Source of the DNA: Bacterioplanes sanyensis
GTDB lineage: Bacteria > Pseudomonadota > Gammaproteobacteria > Pseudomonadales > Oceanobacteraceae
Length of the DNA: 64,000 nucleotides
Direction of reading: 5' to 3'
Assembly (NCBI RefSeq): GCF_014652515.1
Contig: NZ_BMYY01000006.1
Location: forward strand, 148,294-212,293
The notes below the pieces were generated by a model that ran no database searches, was not told where the DNA came from, and worked only from the letters and a program-made list of their open reading frames with translations. Shown here one piece after another: positions 8,461 through 16,592 of this stretch (the stretch's first letter is position 1; every line of letters begins with the position of its first letter). The position numbers and the translations under genes were made by a program.

Positions 8461-9921
8461 CTAGGAGCCAACACCGCATTCGGCACAGCGGTCCATCAAG
8501 GCTTTGCCCAAGTGCAAGTTGGCGTTCACGTCGCGCAACGCAGTGCGCAGGCCTTCTTCGATTACCGGGTGATAAAACGGCATATCGAGCATCTGCGGAA
8601 TGGTCATGCGCTGCTGATGGGCCCAAGCCAACAGGTGGGCAATGTGCTCGGCGCGTGGGCCGGCCATTTCTGCGCCCAAAAACATGCCCGTGCCTTGCTC
8701 GGCATACACCCGCAGCAAGCCTTGGTTTTTCAGCATTACCCGTGAGCGCCCTTGGTTTTTGAACGACACTTCACCGATGGCGAAGCAGTCACGGTCGTAG
8801 CGCTTTACTACGTCGTCATAGCGCATGCCCACGGTGGCCAGCTGCGGGTCACTGAATACCACGCCAATGGCCGAACGGCGCAGACCTGAGCGCACGTCTG
8901 CCAAGCTTTTGAGCGAGCGCCCGGCGTTATCGCCGGCGATCTTGCCTTGGTCTGCCGCTTCGTGCAGCAGCGGGATTTGGTTCGACGCGTCGCCAGCAAT
9001 AAAGATCGGTGTCTGACCTACTTGCATGGTGTAAGGGTTGGCGATGGGCACGTCGCGCTCATCGAGGGGCAGCTCTAGGTTTTCCAGCCCCAGGTTATCG
9101 ACGTTAGGCCGCCGGCCGGTGGCGGCAACCAAATAGTCGACGATCACTTCTTCTCCTCCGTCGTAGCGAATTTTTACGCCCTCTGACGTGCGTTCGATGC
9201 TGTCGACTTGGGCGTCGGTATTGAAATAGCGGAACTGGCCAGCAAAAGCTTGGTGTGCGCTCGCGCGCACTTCGGGGTCAGTGAATGGTCCTAACGCACC
9301 GCCGACACCAAACATGGATACCTCAACGCCCAAGCGGCTCAATGCCTGGCCCAGCTCTAGGCCGATGACGCCTGGGCCAAATACCGCCACTGAGCTGGGC
9401 AGCGCGTCCCACTCGAAAATATCGTCATTGACGACTAAGCGATCTTCAGCGGCTTGGAAAAAGCCCGGATAGCTGGGGCGTGAGCCGGTGGCAATCACAA
9501 TGCGCTTAGCGTCGATGCGCAGGTCTTCGTCGTCTTGCCGTTCCACCAGCAAGGTGGTGTTGTCGATAAAGCGGGCGTAGCCACGCACACGGTCTTGCTC
9601 GTCGATGCTGTCGACGGATTCCAACACAAAGCCAACAAAGCGGTCGCGCTCAGATTTAACCCGCTGCATCACGGCTTTGCTGTCGATTTTAGGTGGCTCA
9701 GCGATCACCCCAAACGCATGGCTGTGGCGAATCTCATGGGCGGCATCGGCGGCGGCAATCAATAACTTGCTCGGCATGCAGCCCACTCGGGCACAAGTGG
9801 TGCCGTAAACCCCGGCTTCAATTAACACCACCGAATCTGTGTGCTCCTTGGCGGCACGATAAGCCGCCAGACCGGCGGTGCCGGTACCGATAATGGCGAC
9901 ATCTTTGCTGAGTGTGGACAT
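8461..9921 (-). CDS. Pyridine nucleotide-disulphide oxidoreductase, dihydrolipoyl dehydrogenase family
   Basis: A 486-residue flavoenzyme. The N-terminal FAD-binding motif is GTGTAGLAAYRAAKE, followed by the redox-active disulphide in TCARVGCMPSK (CxxxxC). An NAD-binding GPGVIGLELGQAL segment lies mid-protein and FIAGDASNQIPLLHEAADQGKIAGDN is the second FAD contact. The C-terminal dimerisation domain has HPVIEEGLRTA, where the paired His-x4-Glu catalytic dyad is expected. The gene stands alone, away from any pyruvate or oxoglutarate dehydrogenase genes. It is therefore likely a stand-alone lipoamide or disulphide reductase rather than the complex E3 subunit. The exact substrate is unknown. 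Confidence 0.88.
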   Translation of the reverse strand: MSTLSKDVAIIGTGTAGLAAYRAAKEHTDSVVLIEAGVYGTTCARVGCMPSKLLIAAADAAHEIRHSHAFGVIAEPPKIDSKAVMQRVKSERDRFVGFVLESVDSIDEQDRVRGYARFIDNTTLLVERQDDEDLRIDAKRIVIATGSRPSYPGFFQAAEDRLVVNDDIFEWDALPSSVAVFGPGVIGLELGQALSRLGVEVSMFGVGGALGPFTDPEVRASAHQAFAGQFRYFNTDAQVDSIERTSEGVKIRYDGGEEVIVDYLVAATGRRPNVDNLGLENLELPLDERDVPIANPYTMQVGQTPIFIAGDASNQIPLLHEAADQGKIAGDNAGRSLKSLADVRSGLRRSAIGVVFSDPQLATVGMRYDDVVKRYDRDCFAIGEVSFKNQGRSRVMLKNQGLLRVYAEQGTGMFLGAEMAGPRAEHIAHLLAWAHQQRMTIPQMLDMPFYHPVIEEGLRTALRDVNANLHLGKALMDRCAECGVGS

Positions 9922-9982
9922 AAACCTTCTCCTCGAATAGATGCGACCTAGTATGCTGGCGGCAGTTTGTTAGTAGAAGTTA

Positions 9983-10010
9983 ATTAGATCTATAGAATCG
10001 ATAGCTATCA
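9983..10010. promoter_or_regulatory. AT-rich palindrome pair in promoter region
   Basis: Between the flavoenzyme start (9921) and the end of gloA lie two short palindromes, TAGATCTA and GATAGCTATC, about one helical turn apart. Paired palindromes immediately upstream of a gene suggest an operator for the minus-strand flavoenzyme. The ATAG and CTAT half-sites resemble OxyR half-sites, but their spacing does not fit the consensus, so no regulator is named. Confidence 0.3.
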
Positions 10011-10014
10011 AGAA

Positions 10015-10434
10015 TTACCACTCGCCGCTGTTGGGCATAGATGCCCAAGGTTCTTGTGCCGGCAAAGCCTCGCCTTTTTGCAGCAGCTCGATCGATATGT
10101 TGTCTGGGCTACGCACAAAGGCCATGCGACCATCTCGCGGTGGACGGTTAATGCTTACCCCAGCGTCCATTAAGGTTTGGCACAGGGCATAAATATCGTC
10201 GACCTCATAGGCTAAGTGGCCAAAGTTTCGGCCACCGCCGTACTCTTCGCTGGAATCCCAGTTATAGGTCAGCTCAATTTCTGGTGCACCTGCTTCGGTG
10301 GCCAAAAATACCAGGGTGAACTGGCCGGCGGGCACATCTTTGCGGCGGATTTCTTTAAGGCCCAGCAGGTTGCAATAAAAGTTGAGGGAAGCGTCTAGGT
10401 CAGTAACTCGGACCATGGTATGTAGGTAGCGCAT
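10015..10434 (-). CDS. gloA: Lactoylglutathione lyase (glyoxalase I)
   Basis: Converts the hemithioacetal of methylglyoxal and glutathione to S-lactoylglutathione. The 139-residue protein shows the vicinal-oxygen-chelate fold. Expected metal ligands are His5 ([10 protein letters not shown]), Glu in EIELTYNW, His in [11 protein letters not shown] and Glu in [10 protein letters not shown]. It has the short bacterial, nickel-type length. The next gene upstream in the same direction encodes another glutathione- or thiol-linked enzyme, but a strong terminator lies between them. Confidence 0.95.
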   Translation of the reverse strand: MRYLHTMVRVTDLDASLNFYCNLLGLKEIRRKDVPAGQFTLVFLATEAGAPEIELTYNWDSSEEYGGGRNFGHLAYEVDDIYALCQTLMDAGVSINRPPRDGRMAFVRSPDNISIELLQKGEALPAQEPWASMPNSGEW

Positions 10435-10511
10435 AGTGACTCTCTTTGTTTAACAGCTGCGTGAAAAGCGATTTTGACAGAGTTGAATGGGCTTGGTTTC
10501 GGCCACACGGC

Positions 10512-10541
10512 AAAAAGCCCAACCGGTAAACCGGTTGGGCT
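10512..10541 (-). terminator. Rho-independent terminator after the peroxiredoxin-glutaredoxin gene
   Basis: A perfect 12-bp stem (AGCCCAACCGGT paired with ACCGGTTGGGCT) has a two-base loop and is followed on the minus strand by a run of five T. It sits 26 bases beyond the stop of the peroxiredoxin-glutaredoxin gene. Confidence 0.9.
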
Positions 10542-10566
10542 AAATTGATCAATTTGTCGCAGGGCT

Positions 10567-11304
10567 TTAAGCGTTGAGGTAAGCGCTCAACTCTTCACTG
10601 CCACCAATCAACTCACTGCCAATATATACTTGCGGCACCGTTTCACGACCTGTGATGGCACGCAGTGAGGTGGTGCTGGCGTCACGGCCGAGAACAATTT
10701 CCTCGAACTGAATGCCGGCTTTGTTCAACTCTTCTTTTGCGCGCGCACAGAACGGGCAACCTGGCTTGGTAAACACCGCCGCCGATTGTGGCAGCTCGGC
10801 CTCAGCATTGATGTAGTTCAGCATGGTATCGGCGTCAGACACTTCAAAGGGGTCGCCTGGCTTTTGTGGCTCGATAAACATCTTTTCCACCACGCCGTCT
10901 TTTACCAGCATGCTGTAGCGCCAGCTGCGCTTGCCAAAACACAGGTCGGCCTTGTCGACCAACATGCCCATGCCATCGGTAAACTCGCCGTTGCCATCAG
11001 CAATCATGCGAATGTTCTCGGCTTCTTGATCTGCCGCCCAAGCATTCATCACAAAGGTATCGTTGACGCTGACGCAGACAATTTCATCCACACCATTGGC
11101 CTTAAATACGGGCGCCAACTCGTTGTAGCGTGGCAAGTGTGTGCTAGAGCAGGTAGGGGTAAAAGCACCGGGCAGCGAAAACAGCACCACGGTGCGTCCT
11201 TTAAAGATATCGTCGCTTTGAATGTTGACCCACTCATCGCCGATGCGGGTCGGCCAAGTAACGGATGGAACGTTTTGACCTTCTTTGTTAATCAGTTCAG
11301 ACAT
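10567..11304 (-). CDS. Peroxiredoxin 5-glutaredoxin fusion (hybrid Prx5)
   Basis: A fused antioxidant enzyme that reduces hydrogen peroxide and organic peroxides using glutathione, with its own glutaredoxin domain recycling the peroxiredoxin. The N-terminal part is Prx5-like, with the peroxidatic cysteine in [16 protein letters not shown]. The C-terminal 75 residues are a glutaredoxin with a CPFC active site ([15 protein letters not shown]) and the [17 protein letters not shown] glutathione-binding segment. The fusion is known from Haemophilus and related proteobacteria. I place the start at the second of two adjacent ATG codons (11304), because GGAG lies six bases upstream. The longer in-frame start at 11355 has no ribosome-binding site. 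Confidence 0.94.
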   Translation of the reverse strand: MSELINKEGQNVPSVTWPTRIGDEWVNIQSDDIFKGRTVVLFSLPGAFTPTCSSTHLPRYNELAPVFKANGVDEIVCVSVNDTFVMNAWAADQEAENIRMIADGNGEFTDGMGMLVDKADLCFGKRSWRYSMLVKDGVVEKMFIEPQKPGDPFEVSDADTMLNYINAEAELPQSAAVFTKPGCPFCARAKEELNKAGIQFEEIVLGRDASTTSLRAITGRETVPQVYIGSELIGGSEELSAYLNA

Positions 11305-11509
11305 CATGTTCTCCAAAATAGATGATGTGAAACGCTGCTGTCTTTGGCATTGCACGTTTCGTTAAGTTCGAGTGCAGTATGGTGTGACTGATTCGATTGT
11401 TGAAATCAATAAATTAAATCCCTTTGTTAGTTTTTGGTTATCTTTGTTTGCTGTCCGGCACCTAGGTATACTGAGCGGCCGCAGTAAGGTCAGTACAGTG
11501 GAGATAGGC

Positions 11510-11887
11510 ATGCTGTTAGAGAACAGTTCAGATTTGATTGCGCGCTTAGAGCGCACACAGCTGGCCAATGGCGAGCCTGTTGACTTGGCACACCTGATTA
11601 ATGGCCAGGTACTGGCAGTCAGCAGTGATGCTTTGGCCTTGTACAGTCGCGCTGACGCTGTTCAGGATGCTCTTGGCAATGGTTTGCTGAGCAGTGTTGC
11701 TCTGCCTGAAGGCGTGCGCTTGTCAGTGCAAGACGATGGCTTTATTCAGCAACATCGAGCGGGTTATGTGGGCTTGAGCGATGATTATGTATTGCTGATT
11801 ACCCTGAACGATGTGCAGTTATTCGCCAGCAAGTCCGATGCACTGCGCAATCAAAACGAGCTGGCGAGGTTGCCTTTAGCGCACTAA
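11510..11887 (+). CDS. Conserved hypothetical protein, 125 residues
   Basis: A small soluble protein beginning MLLENSSDLIARLERTQL. The ATG at 11510 is preserved with GGAG seven bases upstream, which decides against the in-frame ATG at 11372. It has no signal peptide, membrane segment or motif I recognise. Hydrophobic and charged residues alternate in a compact alpha/beta pattern (VLAVSSDALALYSR, YVLLITLNDVQLF). It is divergent from the peroxiredoxin gene and convergent with fadL. Confidence 0.65.
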   Translation: MLLENSSDLIARLERTQLANGEPVDLAHLINGQVLAVSSDALALYSRADAVQDALGNGLLSSVALPEGVRLSVQDDGFIQQHRAGYVGLSDDYVLLITLNDVQLFASKSDALRNQNELARLPLAH

Positions 11888-11896
11888 GGTCGGTCG

Positions 11897-13240
11897 TTAC
11901 AGTGCCCAGCGCAAGCCGATGGCTGCGGAGTTAACGTCCGTGGTCATTTCACCTTTTAAGCGCGCACCAGAGCTGGCCAGGTTGTTTTGGTCAATGTCAC
12001 GTTGTTGTTGCAGTGTGTGTTGCAGGCCCGCATCCAGTGTGAGCTGCTCACTAAGCGCATAACTCAAGCCAACCGAAATCGCACGATAGTCGGCGAAGCC
12101 AAAGTCGATGGTGACCTTGTCGTCATCAATGGGAGACTGATCCATCGCAACGCCTGAGCGCAGCTGCAGCTTGGGTGACAGTTGATAGCCGACACCGACC
12201 GCAATGCGATAGGACTCATTCCAGTCATACACTTGCGGTGCCGAGGCGAGAGCGGAGACGGTATTGTCGCGGCTGTCGATGGCCAGCTCCTGATAGCGTG
12301 ACCACTTGGTCCAGGAGGCATCCGCTTGCCATGACCAATCGCCCGCCTGTTGGAAATAGCTCAAGTTAAGGGTTTCTGGCGTCACAATTTGCGTGCTGCC
12401 GTCTGCTTTACCCGCTTCCAAACCAGCCAACGACACCAGCGTGCTGGTTTGCTCGGGAAACGACACCGTCGCCGTACCGCTCAGCTCATGGACGATACGA
12501 CTGCGGTAATGTAAGCCTAAGCGTGCATTGTCTGACAGGTGATAGAGAGCGCCGGCGGTAAAGCCAATGGCGGTATTGTCGCCTTCCATTTCAAACTTGC
12601 CATCCAGCTCGTCACTGCCTAATAGCGCGGGGTCAACGCCCAGTGCGGCACACGTGGCGGCGTCTTGTTGTGATAGGCAAAATGCGGGCGTATTGACGGC
12701 GACGGCGTTGTTAGCACTGAGGTATTGAATCACCATGCTGGCACCGAGATCCAGTTGCTCGTTGACGCTAAAGCCCAGTGCTAAACCAAGGTCAATACCG
12801 GTGATTTCGCTCTCTGTGACCTGATAACGGGCCACGGAGTCATCGCCAAAATCCGTGCCAGTGGCGAAGGGGGCGTTCAGGTAGATACCGGCGGCTAACC
12901 CTTCCCGTATTTGCCGCACCGCGTAGGCGGTGGGCAGTAAATCAAAGTTGTCTGCTTTGGCATCGCTGCCTTGAATCGGCACACTGCCATCCCCTGTGGT
13001 GGCGTCGCCGTCGAACTCGGATTGCACGGATACACCCGCTAGGTTAATGGCGATTTCATCCCCCGCTAGCAGCATGCTGGCGGGGTTGTAATAGGCGGCT
13101 GAAGCGCCTTCCCCCGAGGCTGCGCCACCGGAAAAAGCATTGCCTAGGCGCAAAGCGGACTGTTCGTCGACGTAATAGCCCTGGGCGAGGGAGGCGAGGG
13201 AGGCTAGCGAAAGGGCGATTGCTAGGTAAGATCGTTGCAT
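11897..13240 (-). CDS. FadL/OmpP1/TodX family outer-membrane transporter
   Basis: A 447-residue outer-membrane beta-barrel that moves long-chain fatty acids or other hydrophobic substrates across the outer membrane. A signal peptide (residues 1-20, ending LAQG) is followed by the FadL-type N-terminal hatch: SALRLGNAFSGGAASGEGAS and AAYYNPASMLL, the family NPA signature. The barrel ends in alternating strands with terminal AIGLRWAL. Two cysteines at about 187-198 (FCLSQQDAATCAAL) sit in a predicted loop, as in other marine FadL proteins. The hydrocarbon or fatty-acid substrate is not determined. Confidence 0.93.
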   Translation of the reverse strand: MQRSYLAIALSLASLASLAQGYYVDEQSALRLGNAFSGGAASGEGASAAYYNPASMLLAGDEIAINLAGVSVQSEFDGDATTGDGSVPIQGSDAKADNFDLLPTAYAVRQIREGLAAGIYLNAPFATGTDFGDDSVARYQVTESEITGIDLGLALGFSVNEQLDLGASMVIQYLSANNAVAVNTPAFCLSQQDAATCAALGVDPALLGSDELDGKFEMEGDNTAIGFTAGALYHLSDNARLGLHYRSRIVHELSGTATVSFPEQTSTLVSLAGLEAGKADGSTQIVTPETLNLSYFQQAGDWSWQADASWTKWSRYQELAIDSRDNTVSALASAPQVYDWNESYRIAVGVGYQLSPKLQLRSGVAMDQSPIDDDKVTIDFGFADYRAISVGLSYALSEQLTLDAGLQHTLQQQRDIDQNNLASSGARLKGEMTTDVNSAAIGLRWAL

Positions 13241-13402
13241 TGTTATTTATTCTCTCAGTTATTATTTGATACGAAAGTACCGAAAAGTAGTCTCTAGGTA
13301 AATACTTTTGGCTGAGCTCGGCTGGCGTGTAATGCCATCAACAGCGATCATCGCAATGGCTGCCAGCACCGTCGACTGGTGGCATAATTTGGGTACGGCT
13401 CA

Positions 13403-14266
13403 ATGACAACGGAACTTAGCTTGGTTAACTCAGGATTCAGTCCACTGGTGGTGGGTGCTGATCGCCCAGTGGGGCAGCATCTTATTCGCTTGCTGCAACA
13501 ACAAGATTTTTTATGCAAAGGCGTGACGTTGGAGTCGCGCGAGCGCCTGCCCGCCAGCAGCGGTATGCCGGTGATGATTTTGCTGCCATCCATGTGGCGG
13601 CCAGACGACCTGCAACACATCCCGTATTGGCTGGATTTGGCGCAAGCCGAGGACATGCCCGTAATTTTGGTGTCGTCAATGACGGTCTTTAAAGCTGCGG
13701 TAGACATCAGCTACAGCGAGCATGATGATGGGCATGATGATTCTCCGCTGGCGCTGCAGCTGTTACAGCTTGAGCAACAAGCCAGAGCTAACCCGAGGCA
13801 TTTGATTATTCGCCAGGCGCAAGGGTTTTCTTTGCAGGGCGGTGACTATGCCAGTGAATGGTTAAATCAGATGCGAGCGGAAGCAGTGCTCGAGTTTGAT
13901 ATGCAGCGCTTGTTTAACCCAACACCGGCGGATGATATTGCTGAGGTAGTGTTGGCGCTGTTAAAGCAAAGCTTGTGTGTGGATGGCTTGTGGGGTACTT
14001 ATCACTTGGGAGGAGTTGAGCCGGTTTCTTCGTATGCCTTTGCTGAGGCGTTGTTGGCGGAAGCCAGCCAGTATGAAGATCTCAGTCATTTGAACTTGCG
14101 CTCACGCGAAGGCGGTATCATGCCGTCGATCTGGGCACCAATGAGCAACAACACCCTGCTGTTTCATACCTTTGGAGTGCAGCCCAAAGCCTGGAGGCAA
14201 GGGTTAAGTCGACTGGTACGGCGTTTTTATCGTGCAGATGAGGGGCGAGTAGGAGAAAAGGAGTAA
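13403..14266 (+). CDS. RmlD-like extended SDR / NAD-dependent epimerase-type protein
   Basis: A 287-residue Rossmann-fold protein related to dTDP-4-dehydrorhamnose reductase-type sugar-nucleotide binding proteins. The N-terminal nucleotide-binding loop reads VVGADRPVGQHLIRLL, a degenerate form of the GxxGxxG motif. The usual YxxxK catalytic pair is not evident. Near the expected position is a VSSMTVF segment, and later LFNPTPADDIAEVVLALL and GTYHLGGVEPVSSYAFAEAL fit the family C-terminal half. No rhamnose or polysaccharide genes are adjacent. It may be a divergent or non-catalytic member. Confidence 0.7.
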   Translation: MTTELSLVNSGFSPLVVGADRPVGQHLIRLLQQQDFLCKGVTLESRERLPASSGMPVMILLPSMWRPDDLQHIPYWLDLAQAEDMPVILVSSMTVFKAAVDISYSEHDDGHDDSPLALQLLQLEQQARANPRHLIIRQAQGFSLQGGDYASEWLNQMRAEAVLEFDMQRLFNPTPADDIAEVVLALLKQSLCVDGLWGTYHLGGVEPVSSYAFAEALLAEASQYEDLSHLNLRSREGGIMPSIWAPMSNNTLLFHTFGVQPKAWRQGLSRLVRRFYRADEGRVGEKE

Positions 14267-14289
14267 CCGTGGGCAAATTACCCCACGGT
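14266..14289. terminator. Hairpin shared by convergent genes
   Basis: ACCGTGGG and CCCACGGT form a perfect 8-bp stem around an AT-rich eight-base loop. It spans the junction where the plus-strand SDR-like gene and the minus-strand hypothetical gene converge, so it may end both transcripts. Confidence 0.55.
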
Positions 14290-14882
14290 CAAATAACTTT
14301 GAAGCTGCCAGATTCTTGGTACAGACGCATCAGTTTGTCGGTAATGATATTGCGGATGCCATCACACTCAAGCGATGACAGACCAGCCAACTCGCCGAGA
14401 CGCAGGCGGTGCAAGTGCAGGCATGGCAACTTTTCATTGAACTCGCGTAAATCCCCCTTCATCAGCACTGGCAAGAACGGATCATCTGAGTTGGAACGAC
14501 GCAGAATTTGACGAATGCCCTCTTGGAAAGGAATCGGCACCGAACGCACCTTTTTGTTCTTGTGAGAAATCACCAAGTACAACCCTTTTTTGCCAATCAG
14601 GTTGCCCGGAATCACATGCAAACCAGTGGCTTGCACGGCATCGCGGTTCAAGTGGCTAAAGGTGTCGTGGAACGCGTAAGGGTCAGGCAGAATCACCATC
14701 TGACGGTTGGCTTCTTCGGGAAAGAAAATGCTGTAGTTGGTGTAAAGCTGACGCACAGACGTAGAGAACACACAAAAGCGGTTTTCAAACTGCTGAATAA
14801 AATCAATGGCACGCTGGTGCTGGTGGAGCTTATCAAGGTCCCATACCAGATCGGCATTATTTTGTTGCACTGCAGGATTCAT
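14289..14882 (-). CDS. Conserved hypothetical cytosolic protein, 197 residues
   Basis: No signal peptide or membrane segment is visible. The protein is rich in basic and aromatic residues (FENRFCVFSTSVRQLYTNYSIFF; SHKNKKVRSVPIPF) and has a leucine-rich tail near LHLHRLRLGELAGLSSLEC. I do not recognise a family or catalytic motif. The length and codon use match its neighbours, so it is very likely a real gene. It lies just downstream, on the same strand, of holA, with about 200 bp between them. Confidence 0.7.
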   Translation of the reverse strand: MNPAVQQNNADLVWDLDKLHQHQRAIDFIQQFENRFCVFSTSVRQLYTNYSIFFPEEANRQMVILPDPYAFHDTFSHLNRDAVQATGLHVIPGNLIGKKGLYLVISHKNKKVRSVPIPFQEGIRQILRRSNSDDPFLPVLMKGDLREFNEKLPCLHLHRLRLGELAGLSSLECDGIRNIITDKLMRLYQESGSFKVI

Positions 14883-15090
14883 AGTCAGCCTCTCGTTGTT
14901 TCTCGATGCCTACTCAAACAGCGTCAGCGGCATGCTGTGACATCTTAAGCGATTTTCCAATGATTGCTACGGTCTTTGCTGACCTCCGTCGCTAACTGAC
15001 GCTTTTTGTCAGTTCCGGATACTCGCTAACCAGTGTTTAGTATAGGTGGTGCCGTGGCTCGGGTCTGTGAACCAGCCTGCAAGGCTGATG

Positions 15091-16095
15091 TTAAACCGCC
15101 CCCAGTCTGGTGCCGCACAGACAAGTGACCAATTCAGTCAGAAGCAGCCAAGGTGCGTCACCGCTGCCCTTGATGGCGTTGTCAGTCTTTTCCGCCAGAC
15201 GCAGAGCGTCATGCAGCTGGGCCTGCGACAGTCGCTGCAGCGCCTTTTTATACGGCCCTTGCTGTCTTGGCCAAACGTTTTGCTGCTTAAACGCAGCGCT
15301 CAGCTGCTGGCCGGACTGACCGTGTAAGGCGATCAACTGGCGTATTTTGCGGTTCAGCGCCCCCAAAATCATGATGGCATCGACGCCTTCGCTGTGCAGA
15401 TGTGACAACATTCGACTGCTTTGGGCCAGATTGCCTTCTAAGCAGGCGTCGGCTAGACCAAAGGCGTCAAAACGTGAACTGTCGCCAATGGCCTCGGCGA
15501 CCAGTTCTTCTGTTATTTGGGTGCTGCCCAGCAGCCGCAGTTTTTCAATTTCTTGTACTGCTGCCAGCAAGTTGCCCTCGGTTTGCTGCGCTAAGGCGGC
15601 CAGTGCCGCAGGCTCAGCATGCAAGCCGGCGGCGTGTAAGCGCCGTTGCAACCAGCCGTTGTATTGGCCGCGATCGATGGGCCAAATGGGTAAAAACACG
15701 CCCGCTTTATCCAGTGCTTGAAACCAGCTGCTGCGCTGCGCTTTGGCATCAATGCGAGGTAGCACCACCAGTAACAGGTTGTCTGGGTTCGGGTGCTCGG
15801 CTAAGGCCTGCAATGTGGCGCCTTTGTCGGACGGTTTGCCATTGGCAATGCGCACTTCCAGTATGCGGCGCGAGGCAAACAATGACATGGCGTTGGCTTC
15901 TTCACGCAAGCCTGACCAGTCAAAGCCAGCTTCGGCATGAAACAGCTCGCGTTCTTCGATGCCTTGCTGACGCGCCGCCGCGCGAATGCTGTCGCAGGCT
16001 TCCATCACCAGCAAGGGGTCATCTCCCGACACCACATAGCAAGATGCCAGTGTTTTTTGCAGATGATCGTGCAGCTGGTCTTGACGTAGCTTCAT
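15091..16095 (-). CDS. holA: DNA polymerase III subunit delta
   Basis: The delta subunit opens the beta sliding clamp within the clamp-loader complex. The 334-residue protein shows the family pattern: N-terminal [12 protein letters not shown], then CYVVSGDDPLLVMEACDSIR, a central AEGNLLAAVQEIEKLRLLG-like segment, and a C-terminal helical collar ending in LLTELVTCLCG. It overlaps lptE by ATGA and is third in leuS-lptE-holA, the order also found in E. coli. Confidence 0.96.
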   Translation of the reverse strand: MKLRQDQLHDHLQKTLASCYVVSGDDPLLVMEACDSIRAAARQQGIEERELFHAEAGFDWSGLREEANAMSLFASRRILEVRIANGKPSDKGATLQALAEHPNPDNLLLVVLPRIDAKAQRSSWFQALDKAGVFLPIWPIDRGQYNGWLQRRLHAAGLHAEPAALAALAQQTEGNLLAAVQEIEKLRLLGSTQITEELVAEAIGDSSRFDAFGLADACLEGNLAQSSRMLSHLHSEGVDAIMILGALNRKIRQLIALHGQSGQQLSAAFKQQNVWPRQQGPYKKALQRLSQAQLHDALRLAEKTDNAIKGSGDAPWLLLTELVTCLCGTRLGAV

Positions 16096-16592
16096 GGCGT
16101 ATCGAGCTGGGTAAACTGCAGTCGGCGTAGCAACTGGCTAGCAAGTTCTTGGTGCAATGCCTGGTGCTGCTCGTGCTCAGTATTGGCGGTGCCGGTGACA
16201 TTATTAATGTCGTTAGCAAAGATGCGCCGGGCTTCCAGCTCGTAGACCACTTCGCTGTCTTGGCTCGGGCGCAGCAGACGAGCGCTCAATCTGCCATTGA
16301 GTTCGTATTCTGACACCTGGCCATCCTCGCCCACAGACAGCTCGCGGCGCTCTATCACAGGCGCATTGACCCACAGCTGCACCGGCGCATCGCTGGCGCT
16401 TTGGGTTAGCAGCACGCCGCTGTATTCCAGCTGCAAACGCAAATACTGGTTAAAGCGGTTGCTGGCCTGGCTGTTCAGGTGCATGACTTGCAGCGCCGGT
16501 GACAGTTCGGTGGTGCCGCGTAGCTGCCAGCCGCAGCCTGATAATATCAGGCTGGCCAGCAGCATCAGCGCGGTGAAAGCGTTAGTTCGCAA
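16092..16592 (-). CDS. lptE: LPS-assembly lipoprotein LptE
   Basis: An outer-membrane lipoprotein that plugs the LptD barrel during lipopolysaccharide export. A lipoprotein signal peptide with lipobox LSGC (Cys20) is followed by [12 protein letters not shown], the family hallmark. The remaining 140 residues have the short beta-strand and helix pattern of the LptE fold. The start overlaps the leuS 3' end by 11 bases and the stop overlaps holA, so the three genes are co-transcribed. Confidence 0.94.
   Translation of the reverse strand: MRTNAFTALMLLASLILSGCGWQLRGTTELSPALQVMHLNSQASNRFNQYLRLQLEYSGVLLTQSASDAPVQLWVNAPVIERRELSVGEDGQVSEYELNGRLSARLLRPSQDSEVVYELEARRIFANDINNVTGTANTEHEQHQALHQELASQLLRRLQFTQLDTP

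Noticed and set aside
8461..9921. lpdA as the E3 subunit of a 2-oxoacid dehydrogenase complex, or mercuric reductase
   Set aside because: No complex genes are nearby and no mer genes or N-terminal metal-binding domain are present; left as a family-level call.
9983..10010. OxyR binding site
   Set aside because: ATAG and CTAT half-sites are present but the spacing does not match the OxyR consensus; kept only as an unassigned palindrome pair.
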